A model generated the notes under the pieces. That model saw nothing but the letters and a program-made list of their open reading frames with translations, was not told the DNA's origin and ran no database searches. 16,259 nucleotides of DNA from an uncultured Methanobrevibacter sp. (GTDB lineage: Archaea; Methanobacteriota; Methanobacteria; Methanobacteriales; Methanobacteriaceae): contig ONIK01000048.1 of the NCBI GenBank assembly GCA_900317865.1, positions 1 through 16,259 of the forward strand, written 5' to 3'. The first letter of the stretch is position 1. Every line of letters starts with the position of its first letter. This document shows, piece by piece, positions 6,303 to 13,878 of the stretch. A program made the translations under genes and the position numbers.

Positions 6303-7823
6303 ATGGACCCTATAGATATGATGGTAACTGATGCAAATTGTGAATACTTAGGTTTATCAAGGTTATGTTTGATGGAAGCTGCTGGAAAATCATTGGGTGA
6401 AGAAGTGGCTAAAATAGCTGTTTTTTCATTTGCAAAACCTGTAAATGTTGTGATGTTTACAGGTTCCGGTGGAAATGGGGGAGATGCATTTGTGGCTGCC
6501 CGTTACCTGCTTAACAGGGGGTATGATGTTGAAATTTACATGCTGAAAAACAACATTCATTCTGCTGAGGCGAAAACCAATCTTGATGTTTTGTTAAATA
6601 TGAAACCAAGATTGTCCAGATTAACCATTCATGATTTAACGAATGTCGGTAATTTTCAACTGGATGAAGATGAAGATTTCATCATCGTTGATGGTATACT
6701 TGGAACGGGAATTAAAGGAAATCTTCAGGAAAACATTAAAAAAGCTATTGAAGTTATAAATTCATCAAATGGCCTTAAAATAAGTATAGATGTACCATCA
6801 GGGATGGACCCATTAACTGGAAGCATTGATGATATTGCAGTAGTGCCTGATTATACGATTAGTTTCCATAAAATCAAGACTGGCGTAAGGAATGCTGAAG
6901 AAGAGCTTGTTGGTGGTCTTGTAACTGCAGATATTGGAATACCTTTGGAAGCAGAATATTTTGTTAATTATGGGGATTTTTTAAGACTTAAAAACAGGTC
7001 AGCATCATCACATAAAGGAAATAATGGATCTGTATTAATTATTGGTGGAAGCAAAGATTATCATGGAGCACCGGCCATTTCGGGCATGGCGGCTTTTGGT
7101 GTCGGTGTTGATTTGGTTTATGTTGCCACTCCTGAAAGTGCATCAGTTCCTGTAAAATCTGCATCTGCTGATTTGATAGTAAAATCACTTGAAGGGGATT
7201 ATTTGAATTTAAATCATTTGGGTGAAATACTTGAACTGGTGAAAAAAGTTGATGCCGTGTTGATAGGTCCCGGCTCAAGCATTAATGATGAAACATCTAA
7301 ATTATTCAATGTGCTTGTTACAAAGATTAAAAAACCAATAGTTTTGGATGCCGATGCCTTGAAACAGGTTGATATTTCACTAATTAAAAATAAGGATAAT
7401 ATTGTATTAACGCCCCATTTGGCAGAATTTAATAAGTTTTTCAATACAAATCTAAAACTTGATTTGGATAGTTATGATTTTAATAAAGTCGATGAAAACA
7501 TCACTCAATTTCAACAGGTTATAAAATCAATCAACGGCACTGTAGTTGTTAAGGGTAAAAATGATTTGGTTTTATCTGGCTCTAAATTCAGAATCAATCG
7601 TACCGGCAATGCTGGAATGACTGTTGGGGGAACTGGTGATGCTCTTGCAGGTATTATAACTGCTTTATTGTCACAGGGATTAAATCCATTTGACAGTGCA
7701 TGTTTGGGTGTATTTATTAATGGTTTGGCTGGAGATAAGGCATGTGAAATATATGGCAATGGATTTTCAGCTACGAATTTAGTTTCATTTATTGGTAATG
7801 TGATTAAAGATGGATTATGTTAA
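6303..7823 (+). CDS. nnr: Bifunctional NAD(P)H-hydrate epimerase / ADP-dependent dehydratase
   Basis: This enzyme repairs damaged nicotinamide cofactors, epimerising R-NAD(P)HX and dehydrating S-NAD(P)HX back to NAD(P)H with ADP. The 506-aa length matches the fused two-domain form. The N-terminal YjeF_N epimerase domain (about 1-220) contains GSGGNGGDAFVAAR (54-67), DGILGTG with D130, and SIDVPSGMD (161-169). The C-terminal ribokinase-like dehydratase domain (about 225-506) contains GSVLIIGGS (242-250), IGPGSS (321-326), VLDADAL (347-353), LTPH (369-372), and NAGMTVGGTGD (436-446) with the catalytic D446. A GGTGAT ribosome binding site (6294-6299) lies 3 nt before the ATG and fixes the start. 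sfsA begins inside its last codons (14-bp overlap), so the two are probably co-translated. Confidence 0.95.
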   Translation: MDPIDMMVTDANCEYLGLSRLCLMEAAGKSLGEEVAKIAVFSFAKPVNVVMFTGSGGNGGDAFVAARYLLNRGYDVEIYMLKNNIHSAEAKTNLDVLLNMKPRLSRLTIHDLTNVGNFQLDEDEDFIIVDGILGTGIKGNLQENIKKAIEVINSSNGLKISIDVPSGMDPLTGSIDDIAVVPDYTISFHKIKTGVRNAEEELVGGLVTADIGIPLEAEYFVNYGDFLRLKNRSASSHKGNNGSVLIIGGSKDYHGAPAISGMAAFGVGVDLVYVATPESASVPVKSASADLIVKSLEGDYLNLNHLGEILELVKKVDAVLIGPGSSINDETSKLFNVLVTKIKKPIVLDADALKQVDISLIKNKDNIVLTPHLAEFNKFFNTNLKLDLDSYDFNKVDENITQFQQVIKSINGTVVVKGKNDLVLSGSKFRINRTGNAGMTVGGTGDALAGIITALLSQGLNPFDSACLGVFINGLAGDKACEIYGNGFSATNLVSFIGNVIKDGLC

Positions 7824-8529
7824 AGGAATTTTTAAAAAAAGACCTAATCGTTTTATAGCCGAAGTGGAGGTTGATGGAAATATTGAAATCGCCCATGTAC
7901 CTAATACTGGTCGTTGTAAGGAATTACTGGTTGAAGATACTACAGTTTGGCTTAAACCGTCAGATAATCCAAATAGAAAAACCAAATTCAGCCTGCACTT
8001 TGTTGAGAATCGTGGACATTTAGTATCAATATACTCTCAGGAAGCCAATAGCATTGTCTATGATGCAATAGTTAATGACCAAATAAAAGAACTTTCTGGT
8101 TATGATTATCATCAAAGAGAAAAAACAATTGATAATTCAAGAATAGATATATACTTGGCTAATGAAGTTGACGATTGTTGTGGAGAGACCTTTCTGGAAG
8201 ACCCCTGTTTTGTTGAAGTTAAAGGTGTTACATTGGTTGTTGGTAAGGAAGCAAGATTTCCTGATGCTCCGACAGAAAGAGGAACAAAACATTTGAAAGA
8301 ATTGATTAAATTAAAAAAGGAAGGTTTTAGGGCTGCTGTATTCTTTTTAGTTCAACATCCGTTAGGTGAATCTTTCAGGCCTAATTGGGAAAATGACCCG
8401 TTATTTTCTCAAACGCTTAATGAAGCTCATGAAAGTGGTGTTGAAATATTGGTTTATAAATGCGATAATTCGTTGGAAGGAATCAGATTAATTCCGCAAC
8501 CCATGGATTTTGATTTGTCACAGCTATAA
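7810..8529 (+). CDS. sfsA: SfsA family protein (sugar fermentation stimulation protein homologue)
   Basis: The length (239 aa) and order of motifs fit the SfsA family: an N-terminal OB-like part with HVPNTGRCKELL (29-40), then RIDIYL (111-116), FVEVKGVTL (134-142) and FPDAPTERGTKHLKEL (150-165). D113, E136 and K138 form a PD-(D/E)xK-like arrangement, consistent with a nuclease-type fold binding DNA. The family was named for a maltose-utilisation phenotype in E. coli, which probably does not describe its role here. The ATG lies 14 bp inside nnr, implying translational coupling; the function need not be related. Its 3' end overlaps the stop of the convergent SNF2 gene by 6 bp. Confidence 0.92.
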   Translation: MDYVKGIFKKRPNRFIAEVEVDGNIEIAHVPNTGRCKELLVEDTTVWLKPSDNPNRKTKFSLHFVENRGHLVSIYSQEANSIVYDAIVNDQIKELSGYDYHQREKTIDNSRIDIYLANEVDDCCGETFLEDPCFVEVKGVTLVVGKEARFPDAPTERGTKHLKELIKLKKEGFRAAVFFLVQHPLGESFRPNWENDPLFSQTLNEAHESGVEILVYKCDNSLEGIRLIPQPMDFDLSQL

Positions 8530-10011
8530 TCTTAATCTTAAAATTTCTTTCAGTTCTTCATTTGTCATTTCGGTAATGAAAGTTTCATCAGTACTGATGG
8601 CTTTACTTGCCAGATCTGTTTTATTTTTAATTATCTGGTCTATATTTTCTTCTAGAGTACCTTTAGTAATAAATCTGTATACCATAACATCATTTTCTTG
8701 ACCTATACGGTGAACCCTGTCTGTTGCTTGGTTTTCAATAGCTGGATTCCACCATAAATCGTAATGAATAACATTTTGGGCAGCTGTCAAATTCAAACCC
8801 GTACCTCCGGTTTTCAATGTGGCCACTAATATTTTGTAATCTGGATTTTCCTGAAATGTATCGATGACATCGCTTTTTTCTCCTCGTGATTGGGATCCGT
8901 GCAGGAATAATACATCAGTTTTTAGTTTCTTCGGAACTAGTTTTTGAATTATTTTTCCCATTTCAACATATTGGGTGAATATGAGCACTTTTTCATCAGC
9001 ACTTAATATATTTTCTAAAATATCTATTAGGAGTTCCATTTTTCCTGATTCTTTAATTTTGGGATTATCACTTTTTAAAAATTGTGCTGGATGATTGCAG
9101 GTTTGTTTTAGTGATGTTAATATTTTTAAAATTGTTGCTCTTCTTTCAATACCCTCTTTGTAGGACAGGTCTTCAAATATTCCATCCACTATGGCGTTAT
9201 ATAGTTTTATTTGCTTTTTGCTGAGACCACAATATATGTCATTAACGACTTTTTCTGGAAGTTCCTTTTTAATATCTTCGTCTGTTTTCAGTCTTCTCAA
9301 TACAAAAGGCTTGGCCATTGTTTTAAGCTTTTCCAAAACACTTTCGTCCCCTAATCTTTCAATTGGAGTAATAAAATTCGTTTTAAATTCACTGAGTGTG
9401 GATAAATAACCTTTATTTACAAAATCAAAAATTGACCAGTAATCTGTTAGCTTATTCTCGATAGGCGTACCTGTTAATGCAATTTTATTAAATGCATCAA
9501 CGCTTTTGATAGCTTTTGTCTGTTGTGTGGAGGGGTTTTTGATATTTTGAGCTTCATCTATAACACATATGAGCCATTTTCTATCTAAAAACATTTCTAA
9601 ATCAAGTCTAACTACACTGTATGATGTTAGTATGATATCATAGTCATCTATGGGAAAAATTCTGTTTGAGCCATGATAAATGTAGTATGATAGTTCCGGT
9701 GTGAATTTATTGATTTCCTGTTCCCAATTTGAAATTAATGTTGGTGGAACAATTATTAATGTAGGTTCTGTTTCCAGGAGATTTTTTTCTTTAAAATAAA
9801 GAATGGTTGTTAGAACCTGAATTGTTTTTCCTAAACCCATATCATCGGCAAGTATGCTTCCAAATCCATTTTTAATGTTTTGGACTAACCAGGAATAACC
9901 TATTTTTTGATAAGGTCTTAATTCGCCAGTCAATGATTTGGGAACATCATAAATCTCTGATTTGTTAGCTAAATCTTTTAATTTTTTCTTTTTTTTAGAC
10001 TTGGAATTCAT
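8524..10011 (-). CDS. Compact SNF2-family ATPase / DNA translocase
   Basis: A 495-aa SF2 motor of the SNF2 group with every core motif: LRPYQKIGYSWL (31-42), motif I DMGLGKT (57-63), motif II DEAQ (152-155, versus the commoner DEAH), motif III LTGTP (179-183), the VLRRLKTD element (237-244), motif V TGGTGLNL (401-408) and motif VI QATDRVHRIGQ (428-438). It lacks the long N-terminal region (SWIM or bromo-type) of most prokaryotic SNF2 proteins of 900 aa or more, and consists essentially of the motor behind a short lysine-rich leader (residues 3-12). That leader is encoded by A8 and A6 runs at 9982-9996. SNF2 ATPases move double-stranded DNA or displace bound proteins, and its partner here is unknown. 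It starts 14 nt after the sir2 stop, so the pair is probably an operon. Confidence 0.93.
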   Translation of the reverse strand: MNSKSKKKKKLKDLANKSEIYDVPKSLTGELRPYQKIGYSWLVQNIKNGFGSILADDMGLGKTIQVLTTILYFKEKNLLETEPTLIIVPPTLISNWEQEINKFTPELSYYIYHGSNRIFPIDDYDIILTSYSVVRLDLEMFLDRKWLICVIDEAQNIKNPSTQQTKAIKSVDAFNKIALTGTPIENKLTDYWSIFDFVNKGYLSTLSEFKTNFITPIERLGDESVLEKLKTMAKPFVLRRLKTDEDIKKELPEKVVNDIYCGLSKKQIKLYNAIVDGIFEDLSYKEGIERRATILKILTSLKQTCNHPAQFLKSDNPKIKESGKMELLIDILENILSADEKVLIFTQYVEMGKIIQKLVPKKLKTDVLFLHGSQSRGEKSDVIDTFQENPDYKILVATLKTGGTGLNLTAAQNVIHYDLWWNPAIENQATDRVHRIGQENDVMVYRFITKGTLEENIDQIIKNKTDLASKAISTDETFITEMTNEELKEILRLRL

Positions 10012-10025
10012 ATGTTCGCCTAGTA

Positions 10026-10730
10026 TTATTTGAGTTTAGATAATGTTTCGCCAATCGCATCATTAATGACTAAACTGGCCATGTTATCGTAAGGAGTTTC
10101 ACTTTTGTTAATTAAAACTAAATTTTTTCCGTGGAAATAGTTGATTAAACCTGCTGCAGGATACACAACAAGGGATGTTCCTCCAATAATTAATGTTTCT
10201 GCATTGGAAATGTAATCAACAGCAAAACTCAATATTGCATTGTTTAATGGTTCTTCATAAAGAACTACATCAGGTTTTATGATTCCGCCACATTCACATC
10301 TTGGAATGCCTTGTGAATTTAAAATATAATCCAAATCATAGCTTTTATTGCATATTTGGCAATAATTTCTGTGAACGCTTCCATGCAGCTCCAAAACATT
10401 TTTAGAACCTGCACTTTGATGGAGTCCGTCAATATTTTGTGTAATGACAGCTTTTAATTTTCCTTCTTTTTCAAGTTCAGCTAGTTTATAATGTGCAGGA
10501 TTGGGTTTTGCATCCTTAAAAATGAGATTTTCTTTGTAAAACTCAAAAAACTCTTCAGTATGTTCAAAATAATATGTATGTGATACCAATTCTTCCGGAG
10601 TTTTTGAATATATTCCATCAGCACTTCTAAAATCTGGAATGCCACTTTCTGTTGATACACCGGCTCCTCCAAAAAATACAATATTTTCGGATGAATCAAT
10701 TATTTCCTGTAAATGCTCAATTTTTGTCAT
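10026..10730 (-). CDS. Sir2-family NAD-dependent protein deacylase (sirtuin)
   Basis: A 234-aa sirtuin, the size of a minimal catalytic core. It shows GAGVSTESGIPDFRS (22-36) for NAD binding, TQNIDGLH (97-104), catalytic H116 in ELHG, a zinc ribbon with C124/C127 and C145/C147, and GGTSLVVYPAA (183-193). It is expected to remove acetyl or other acyl groups from lysines using NAD+, giving nicotinamide and O-acyl-ADP-ribose; in archaea such enzymes act on Alba and metabolic proteins. I do not see the Tyr-x-x-Arg motif of desuccinylases in the expected region, so a deacetylase is more likely. It is the first gene of the apparent sir2-SNF2 operon, with a TATA-like sequence (TTATAA, 10759-10764) shared symmetrically with the divergent helicase gene. 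Confidence 0.94.
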   Translation of the reverse strand: MTKIEHLQEIIDSSENIVFFGGAGVSTESGIPDFRSADGIYSKTPEELVSHTYYFEHTEEFFEFYKENLIFKDAKPNPAHYKLAELEKEGKLKAVITQNIDGLHQSAGSKNVLELHGSVHRNYCQICNKSYDLDYILNSQGIPRCECGGIIKPDVVLYEEPLNNAILSFAVDYISNAETLIIGGTSLVVYPAAGLINYFHGKNLVLINKSETPYDNMASLVINDAIGETLSKLK

Positions 10731-10757
10731 ATGTTTATATTATTTTTAAATAGTTGA

Positions 10758-10765
10758 TTATAAAC
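10758..10765. promoter_or_regulatory. Shared TATA-like element between sir2 and the XPD-like helicase
   Basis: TTATAAAC contains the palindrome TTATAA. Read rightward it predicts a start near 10787, which favours the helicase ATG at 10824 over an upstream in-frame ATG at 10779. Read leftward it predicts a start near 10736, giving sir2 a very short leader. No mapping data support either. Confidence 0.35.
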
Positions 10766-10823
10766 TTTTAAATATTTCATGCTACAAATATGTAATTGTG
10801 AATATCTTGTGAGTAGGGATTGT

Positions 10824-12464
10824 ATGGAAAGTGAAAACAGTAATTCTAACTTGGACTGGATGATTCACTGGTCATTAGCCGGACACCATCCTAGAAACAC
10901 CCAAATAAAATTAATCAATAAAATAAATTTTGCAATAGGCGAAGGATATAAAAATATTATTCTGGAAGCGGGAACTGGTATAGGCAAATCAGCTATTGCT
11001 ACAACTCTTGCCAATATGTATGAGGATTCATATATTTTAACTATGACCAAACAGCTTCAGGAACAATATCTGGATGATTTTGGTGATATGCTGGTTGAAA
11101 TTAAAGGAAAAGGAAATTATAAATGTAATTATAAAGGAACCTGTGATTTTTGTATAAAATCTGAGTATAATATTGCTAAATGCAGTGACTGTGATTATTT
11201 AATTGCTTTTAGAAAGGCTAAAAAATCAAAAAATGTTATTACAAACTATGATTTCATGTATCGGGTGGGTGTAGACAATCAAATGCTTGATCCCCGCCAA
11301 CTGTTGATTCTGGATGAGGCCCATAATCTTGAACGTAAAATGTTAATGTTATCCTCCCATGAGCTTAATCGAGAGTATATTTCTACAAAATTTGGTATAG
11401 ATATATTTGAAGAATTAATGAAAGGAGAAAAATCATATTATCATATAAAAAATAATTCTGTGTACTGGATTGAGGTATGTAAAAAATTAATGAAAGCATG
11501 CGGTGAAAATATTGAAAAAATAGAGGGCACAGGTAAAGATGTTCAGGTTACTTTGGATGAATTTGAAAGCAACCCTTCTAAATATTCTAATGTTGATTAT
11601 GTTGAAAAGCAAATTTTGGAAAGTGATTTAAAAGAATTTAATTCTATAAGATTGGGTTTGGAAAGTGGAGATTTGATTATTGATGTGCCCGAATTAAAAC
11701 TAATTAAAGATAATAAAATGGATATTTTTGCTGAATTTAAACCATATTCCGTTTCAGATGCTACTCAAAATCTATTGAGCTTTGGTGAAACGAGGATATT
11801 TTTAACGGGTACTCTGGGGGATATGAAAAAATTCTGTAAATGGAATAACATTAATCCGGATAACACTTATTATATCTATGAAAAAAGTCCATTTGAGGTT
11901 TCAAATAGGCCGATTTATATAGATTTTGTTGGAAATATGAGTGGTTCAAGAAGAAATGTTCCTAACTGGAAAAATAAACGTGCTATTTTAAAAATTAAGG
12001 AGTTAATTGATAGATATCCTAATCAAAAAGGTGTAATTCATACATCAAGTAATGAACAGGCATTCTGGATTATGGATAATTTAAAGGAATATAAATTATT
12101 ATTTGTTGGTGGTGAATCTAGAAACGAGGTTTTAAAAGAATTTAATGAGCGTAATGATGGTGTAATTCTCATTGGAGCTTCTATAAAAGATGGTGTTGAT
12201 TTAAAAGGAGATTTGTGTAGATTCCAGATTATTTTTAAGGTTCCATATCCTCAATTAAATGAACAAGTAAAATTTCGTAAATCATTGGACCCTTCCTGGT
12301 ATTATTATCAGGCAGTAATGGCGATAATGCAGGCCTATGGTAGGGGTATTAGGGATAAAGAAGATTATTGTGATATGTATATTATAGATTCTAATTTTAA
12401 AAGGTTATTTGATTTTAATTATAATTTTTTCAATGAATATTTCATTGAAGCTTTAAAAAAATAA
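10824..12464 (+). CDS. XPD/DinG-type Fe-S cluster SF2 helicase
   Basis: With this start the protein has 546 aa. Motif I is EAGTGIGKS (48-56). A cysteine cluster (C101, C107, C110, C120, C123) follows where XPD/DinG enzymes hold a [4Fe-4S] cluster. Then come DEAH (164-167), LTGTL (327-331), GASIKDGVDLKG (451-462) and QAYGRGIR (503-510). The family unwinds DNA 5' to 3' in repair. The reading frame opens earlier, at an ATG at 10779, but that ATG has no ribosome binding site and lies upstream of the predicted transcription start. The ATG at 10824 is preceded by GTAGGGAT, so I chose it with moderate confidence. The gene is divergent from sir2 and convergent with argG. It is shorter than typical archaeal XPD, and whether it is XPD or a DinG-like paralogue is not settled. 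Confidence 0.88.
   Translation: MESENSNSNLDWMIHWSLAGHHPRNTQIKLINKINFAIGEGYKNIILEAGTGIGKSAIATTLANMYEDSYILTMTKQLQEQYLDDFGDMLVEIKGKGNYKCNYKGTCDFCIKSEYNIAKCSDCDYLIAFRKAKKSKNVITNYDFMYRVGVDNQMLDPRQLLILDEAHNLERKMLMLSSHELNREYISTKFGIDIFEELMKGEKSYYHIKNNSVYWIEVCKKLMKACGENIEKIEGTGKDVQVTLDEFESNPSKYSNVDYVEKQILESDLKEFNSIRLGLESGDLIIDVPELKLIKDNKMDIFAEFKPYSVSDATQNLLSFGETRIFLTGTLGDMKKFCKWNNINPDNTYYIYEKSPFEVSNRPIYIDFVGNMSGSRRNVPNWKNKRAILKIKELIDRYPNQKGVIHTSSNEQAFWIMDNLKEYKLLFVGGESRNEVLKEFNERNDGVILIGASIKDGVDLKGDLCRFQIIFKVPYPQLNEQVKFRKSLDPSWYYYQAVMAIMQAYGRGIRDKEDYCDMYIIDSNFKRLFDFNYNFFNEYFIEALKK
12429..12449. repeat. Perfect 9-bp inverted repeat at the helicase 3' end
   Basis: TTCAATGAA (12429-12437) and TTCATTGAA (12441-12449) flank a 3-nt loop inside the last codons of the helicase gene, 20 bp before a second hairpin between the convergent genes. 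It may contribute to termination or 3'-end stability, or may be coincidental. Confidence 0.5.
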
Positions 12465-12469
12465 GTATG

Positions 12470-12487
12470 GATAGCTAAAAAGCTATC
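12470..12487. terminator. Bidirectional hairpin between convergent helicase and argG
   Basis: GATAGCT (12470-12476) and AGCTATC (12481-12487) form a perfect 7-bp stem with an AAAA loop. T-rich sequence follows on the plus strand (TTTAATTTTT, 12491-12499), and on the minus strand a T7 run lies just beyond the hairpin (12455-12461). It overlaps the argG stop codon (12483-12485). Confidence 0.6.
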
Positions 12488-13612
12488 TGTTTAATTTTTG
12501 GTAGTTTGCAGCTTGCAAACCGTGGTATTTAATCATACCCTCAACTTCTCTTTGGTCAGTTTCTTTATCTTCGAATGTGATTTGTTCGATACTGTGTAAG
12601 CTGAATGGTGATTTTCTGATTAACGGTTGAATTGATCCTTTAAAGAGTTTCATTGTAACTTCACCACTAACTCTTTGTTGCATGTTGTCAATAGCTTGGT
12701 CCAAGTCTTCTCTTAAAGGTTCCTGCCATAATGCTCTGTATACTAAATCAGCATAAAGTGTAGACATGTATTCTGCAAATCTTAATTCATCAGTAGTTAA
12801 AACAAGTTCTTCCAATGCCTGGTGCTTTTAAGACCAATCATTCTGTTTTCGATTGTGTCTACTCTTCCAATACCATTATCTCCAGCAATTTTATTGGCTT
12901 TTTCGATTAATTCAATTAATGGCATCATTTCGCCGTCAATAGCTACAGGAATACCTTCTTCAAATTCAATAGTAACTTTTTGAGGTTCATCATTTGCTTC
13001 TTCCCATGATTTTGTCCATTCGTAAATGTCTTCAGGAGGTTCGTTTGCAGGGTCTTCCAAGTTTCCTCCTTCGATGGATCTTCCCCAAATGTTTTCATCA
13101 ATACTGTAAATTTTATCGTAGTTTAATTTAATGCCTTTTTCTTCAGCATATGCTTGTTCTTCAGTTCTTGTTAAATTTAATTCTCTGATTGGAGCAATAA
13201 CATCCAAATCAGACATTGCAAGAATTACTGCTTCAAATCTGAATTGGTCATTTCCTTTTCCGGTACATCCGTGTGCAATTGCAGTAGCCCCTTCTTTTTC
13301 AGCCACTTCAATAATTTTTTGTGCGATTAATGGTCTTGCAAGTGCAGTACTTAATGGATATCCTTCATATTCAGCATTTGCTTTTATTCCTCTTGCAACA
13401 TATTCGTTTGCAAATTCTTCTTTAGCATCAATTGTGTAGTGTTTTCCGGGACCTATTTTAGCAGCCATATTTTCTGCTTTTTCCATTTCTTCTTCACCTT
13501 GACCTACATCTACACATGCAGTAATAACTTCTACATCATATTTTTCTTCTAATAATTTTACACATACAGAGGTATCTAATCCACCACTGAATGCTAAGAC
13601 TACTTTATCCAT
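12483..13612 (-). pseudogene. argG: Argininosuccinate synthase, disrupted by an internal frameshifting deletion
   Basis: ArgG joins citrulline and aspartate with ATP in arginine synthesis. The family length is about 395-400 aa, but here it is split into two frames. The first runs from the ATG at 13612 to a stop at 12797-12799 (271 aa), contains the ATP-binding AFSGGLDTSV and GCTGKGNDQFRFE, and is in register up to MIGLKS. The second frame resumes HQALEELVLTTDELRFAEY and runs to the end at 12483. Between them the conserved segment S-R-E-x-Y-E-x-P-G/A and following residues (about 15 codons) is missing at junction 12824/12825, and the frame shifts. The loss is not a multiple of three; I estimate about 46 nt. 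A GGTGAT site (13618-13623) fixes the start. It is either a true recent pseudogene or an assembly error, and full-length ArgG cannot be made by normal decoding. Confidence 0.85.
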
Positions 13613-13675
13613 CAATAATCACCATAATTAATTTTTATAAAAATGAATATCAATTAATAATTATGTTTTTAATAG

Positions 13676-13683
13676 TATATAAT
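13676..13683. promoter_or_regulatory. TATA-like element between argG and the inverted-repeat element
   Basis: TATATAAT reads as a box on the plus strand (start near 13707, just before the inverted repeat), and the overlapping TTATATAC reads as one on the minus strand (start near 13650, leader about 38 nt for argG). Either or both may be used. Confidence 0.35.
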
Positions 13684-13718
13684 TATTAATGCGAAATGTA
13701 TTAAAAATAGTTTTTTTG

Positions 13719-13831
13719 TAGAAGTGTTCTCTTAATTGGGGCTTATAATTGAGGTTGAAAAGTTATACGGGTTTTAAAAAATAATTTCCCAATTAAGAGA
13801 AAGTGTATAGCGAGTTCATCTTACACTTCTA
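13719..13831. ncRNA. Candidate structured RNA (nested long inverted repeat), strand undetermined
   Basis: Two nested perfect stems are visible. P1 pairs 13719-13726 with 13824-13831 (8 bp, extendable by one). P2 pairs 13727-13740 with 13788-13801 (14 bp). The P2 loop is 47 nt, and 22 nt (13802-13823) separate the 3' strands of P2 and P1. A second copy of AAGTGT (13801-13806) competes with the first (13722-13727) for the single complement ACACTT (13823-13828), so alternative folds exist. TATA-like boxes lie on both sides (13676-13683 plus, 13852-13861 minus) and T-rich tracts follow in both directions. No open reading frame of note is present. It could be an independent sRNA, a leader of argG, or a small transposon-derived element flanked by TA. 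I recognise no known RNA family. Confidence 0.45.
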
Positions 13832-13851
13832 TAAATGTATTTTGTTTTTAT

Positions 13852-13861
13852 AATATATAAA
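13852..13861 (-). promoter_or_regulatory. Putative minus-strand TATA box beside the inverted-repeat element
   Basis: TTATATATTA on the minus strand predicts a transcription start near 13832, exactly where the outer stem of the inverted-repeat element begins. It lies just downstream of the helicase gene and upstream of argG. Confidence 0.35.
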
Positions 13862-13862
13862 G

Positions 13863-13878
13863 TTTAGGTATTCCTAAA
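13863..13878 (-). terminator. Hairpin at the stop codon of the SF1 helicase
   Basis: TTTAGG (13873-13878 read on the minus strand) pairs with CCTAAA (13863-13868) around a 4-nt loop, 6 bp in all. It contains the TAG stop (13874-13876) and is followed on the minus strand by CTTTATATATTATAAAAAC. The following T run is weak. Confidence 0.4.

Noticed and set aside
7039..7759. Three minus-strand open frames within nnr
   Set aside because: All are antisense to a conserved and fully intact gene, with no family features.
8524..10011. SNF2 gene as a truncated pseudogene
   Set aside because: All motor motifs are present in one frame and the upstream space is filled by an intact sir2 gene; it is better seen as a compact SNF2 protein.
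10779..10823. Upstream ATG as the XPD-like helicase start
   Set aside because: No ribosome binding site, and it would precede the predicted transcription start; the extra residues do not resemble the family N terminus. Not fully excluded.
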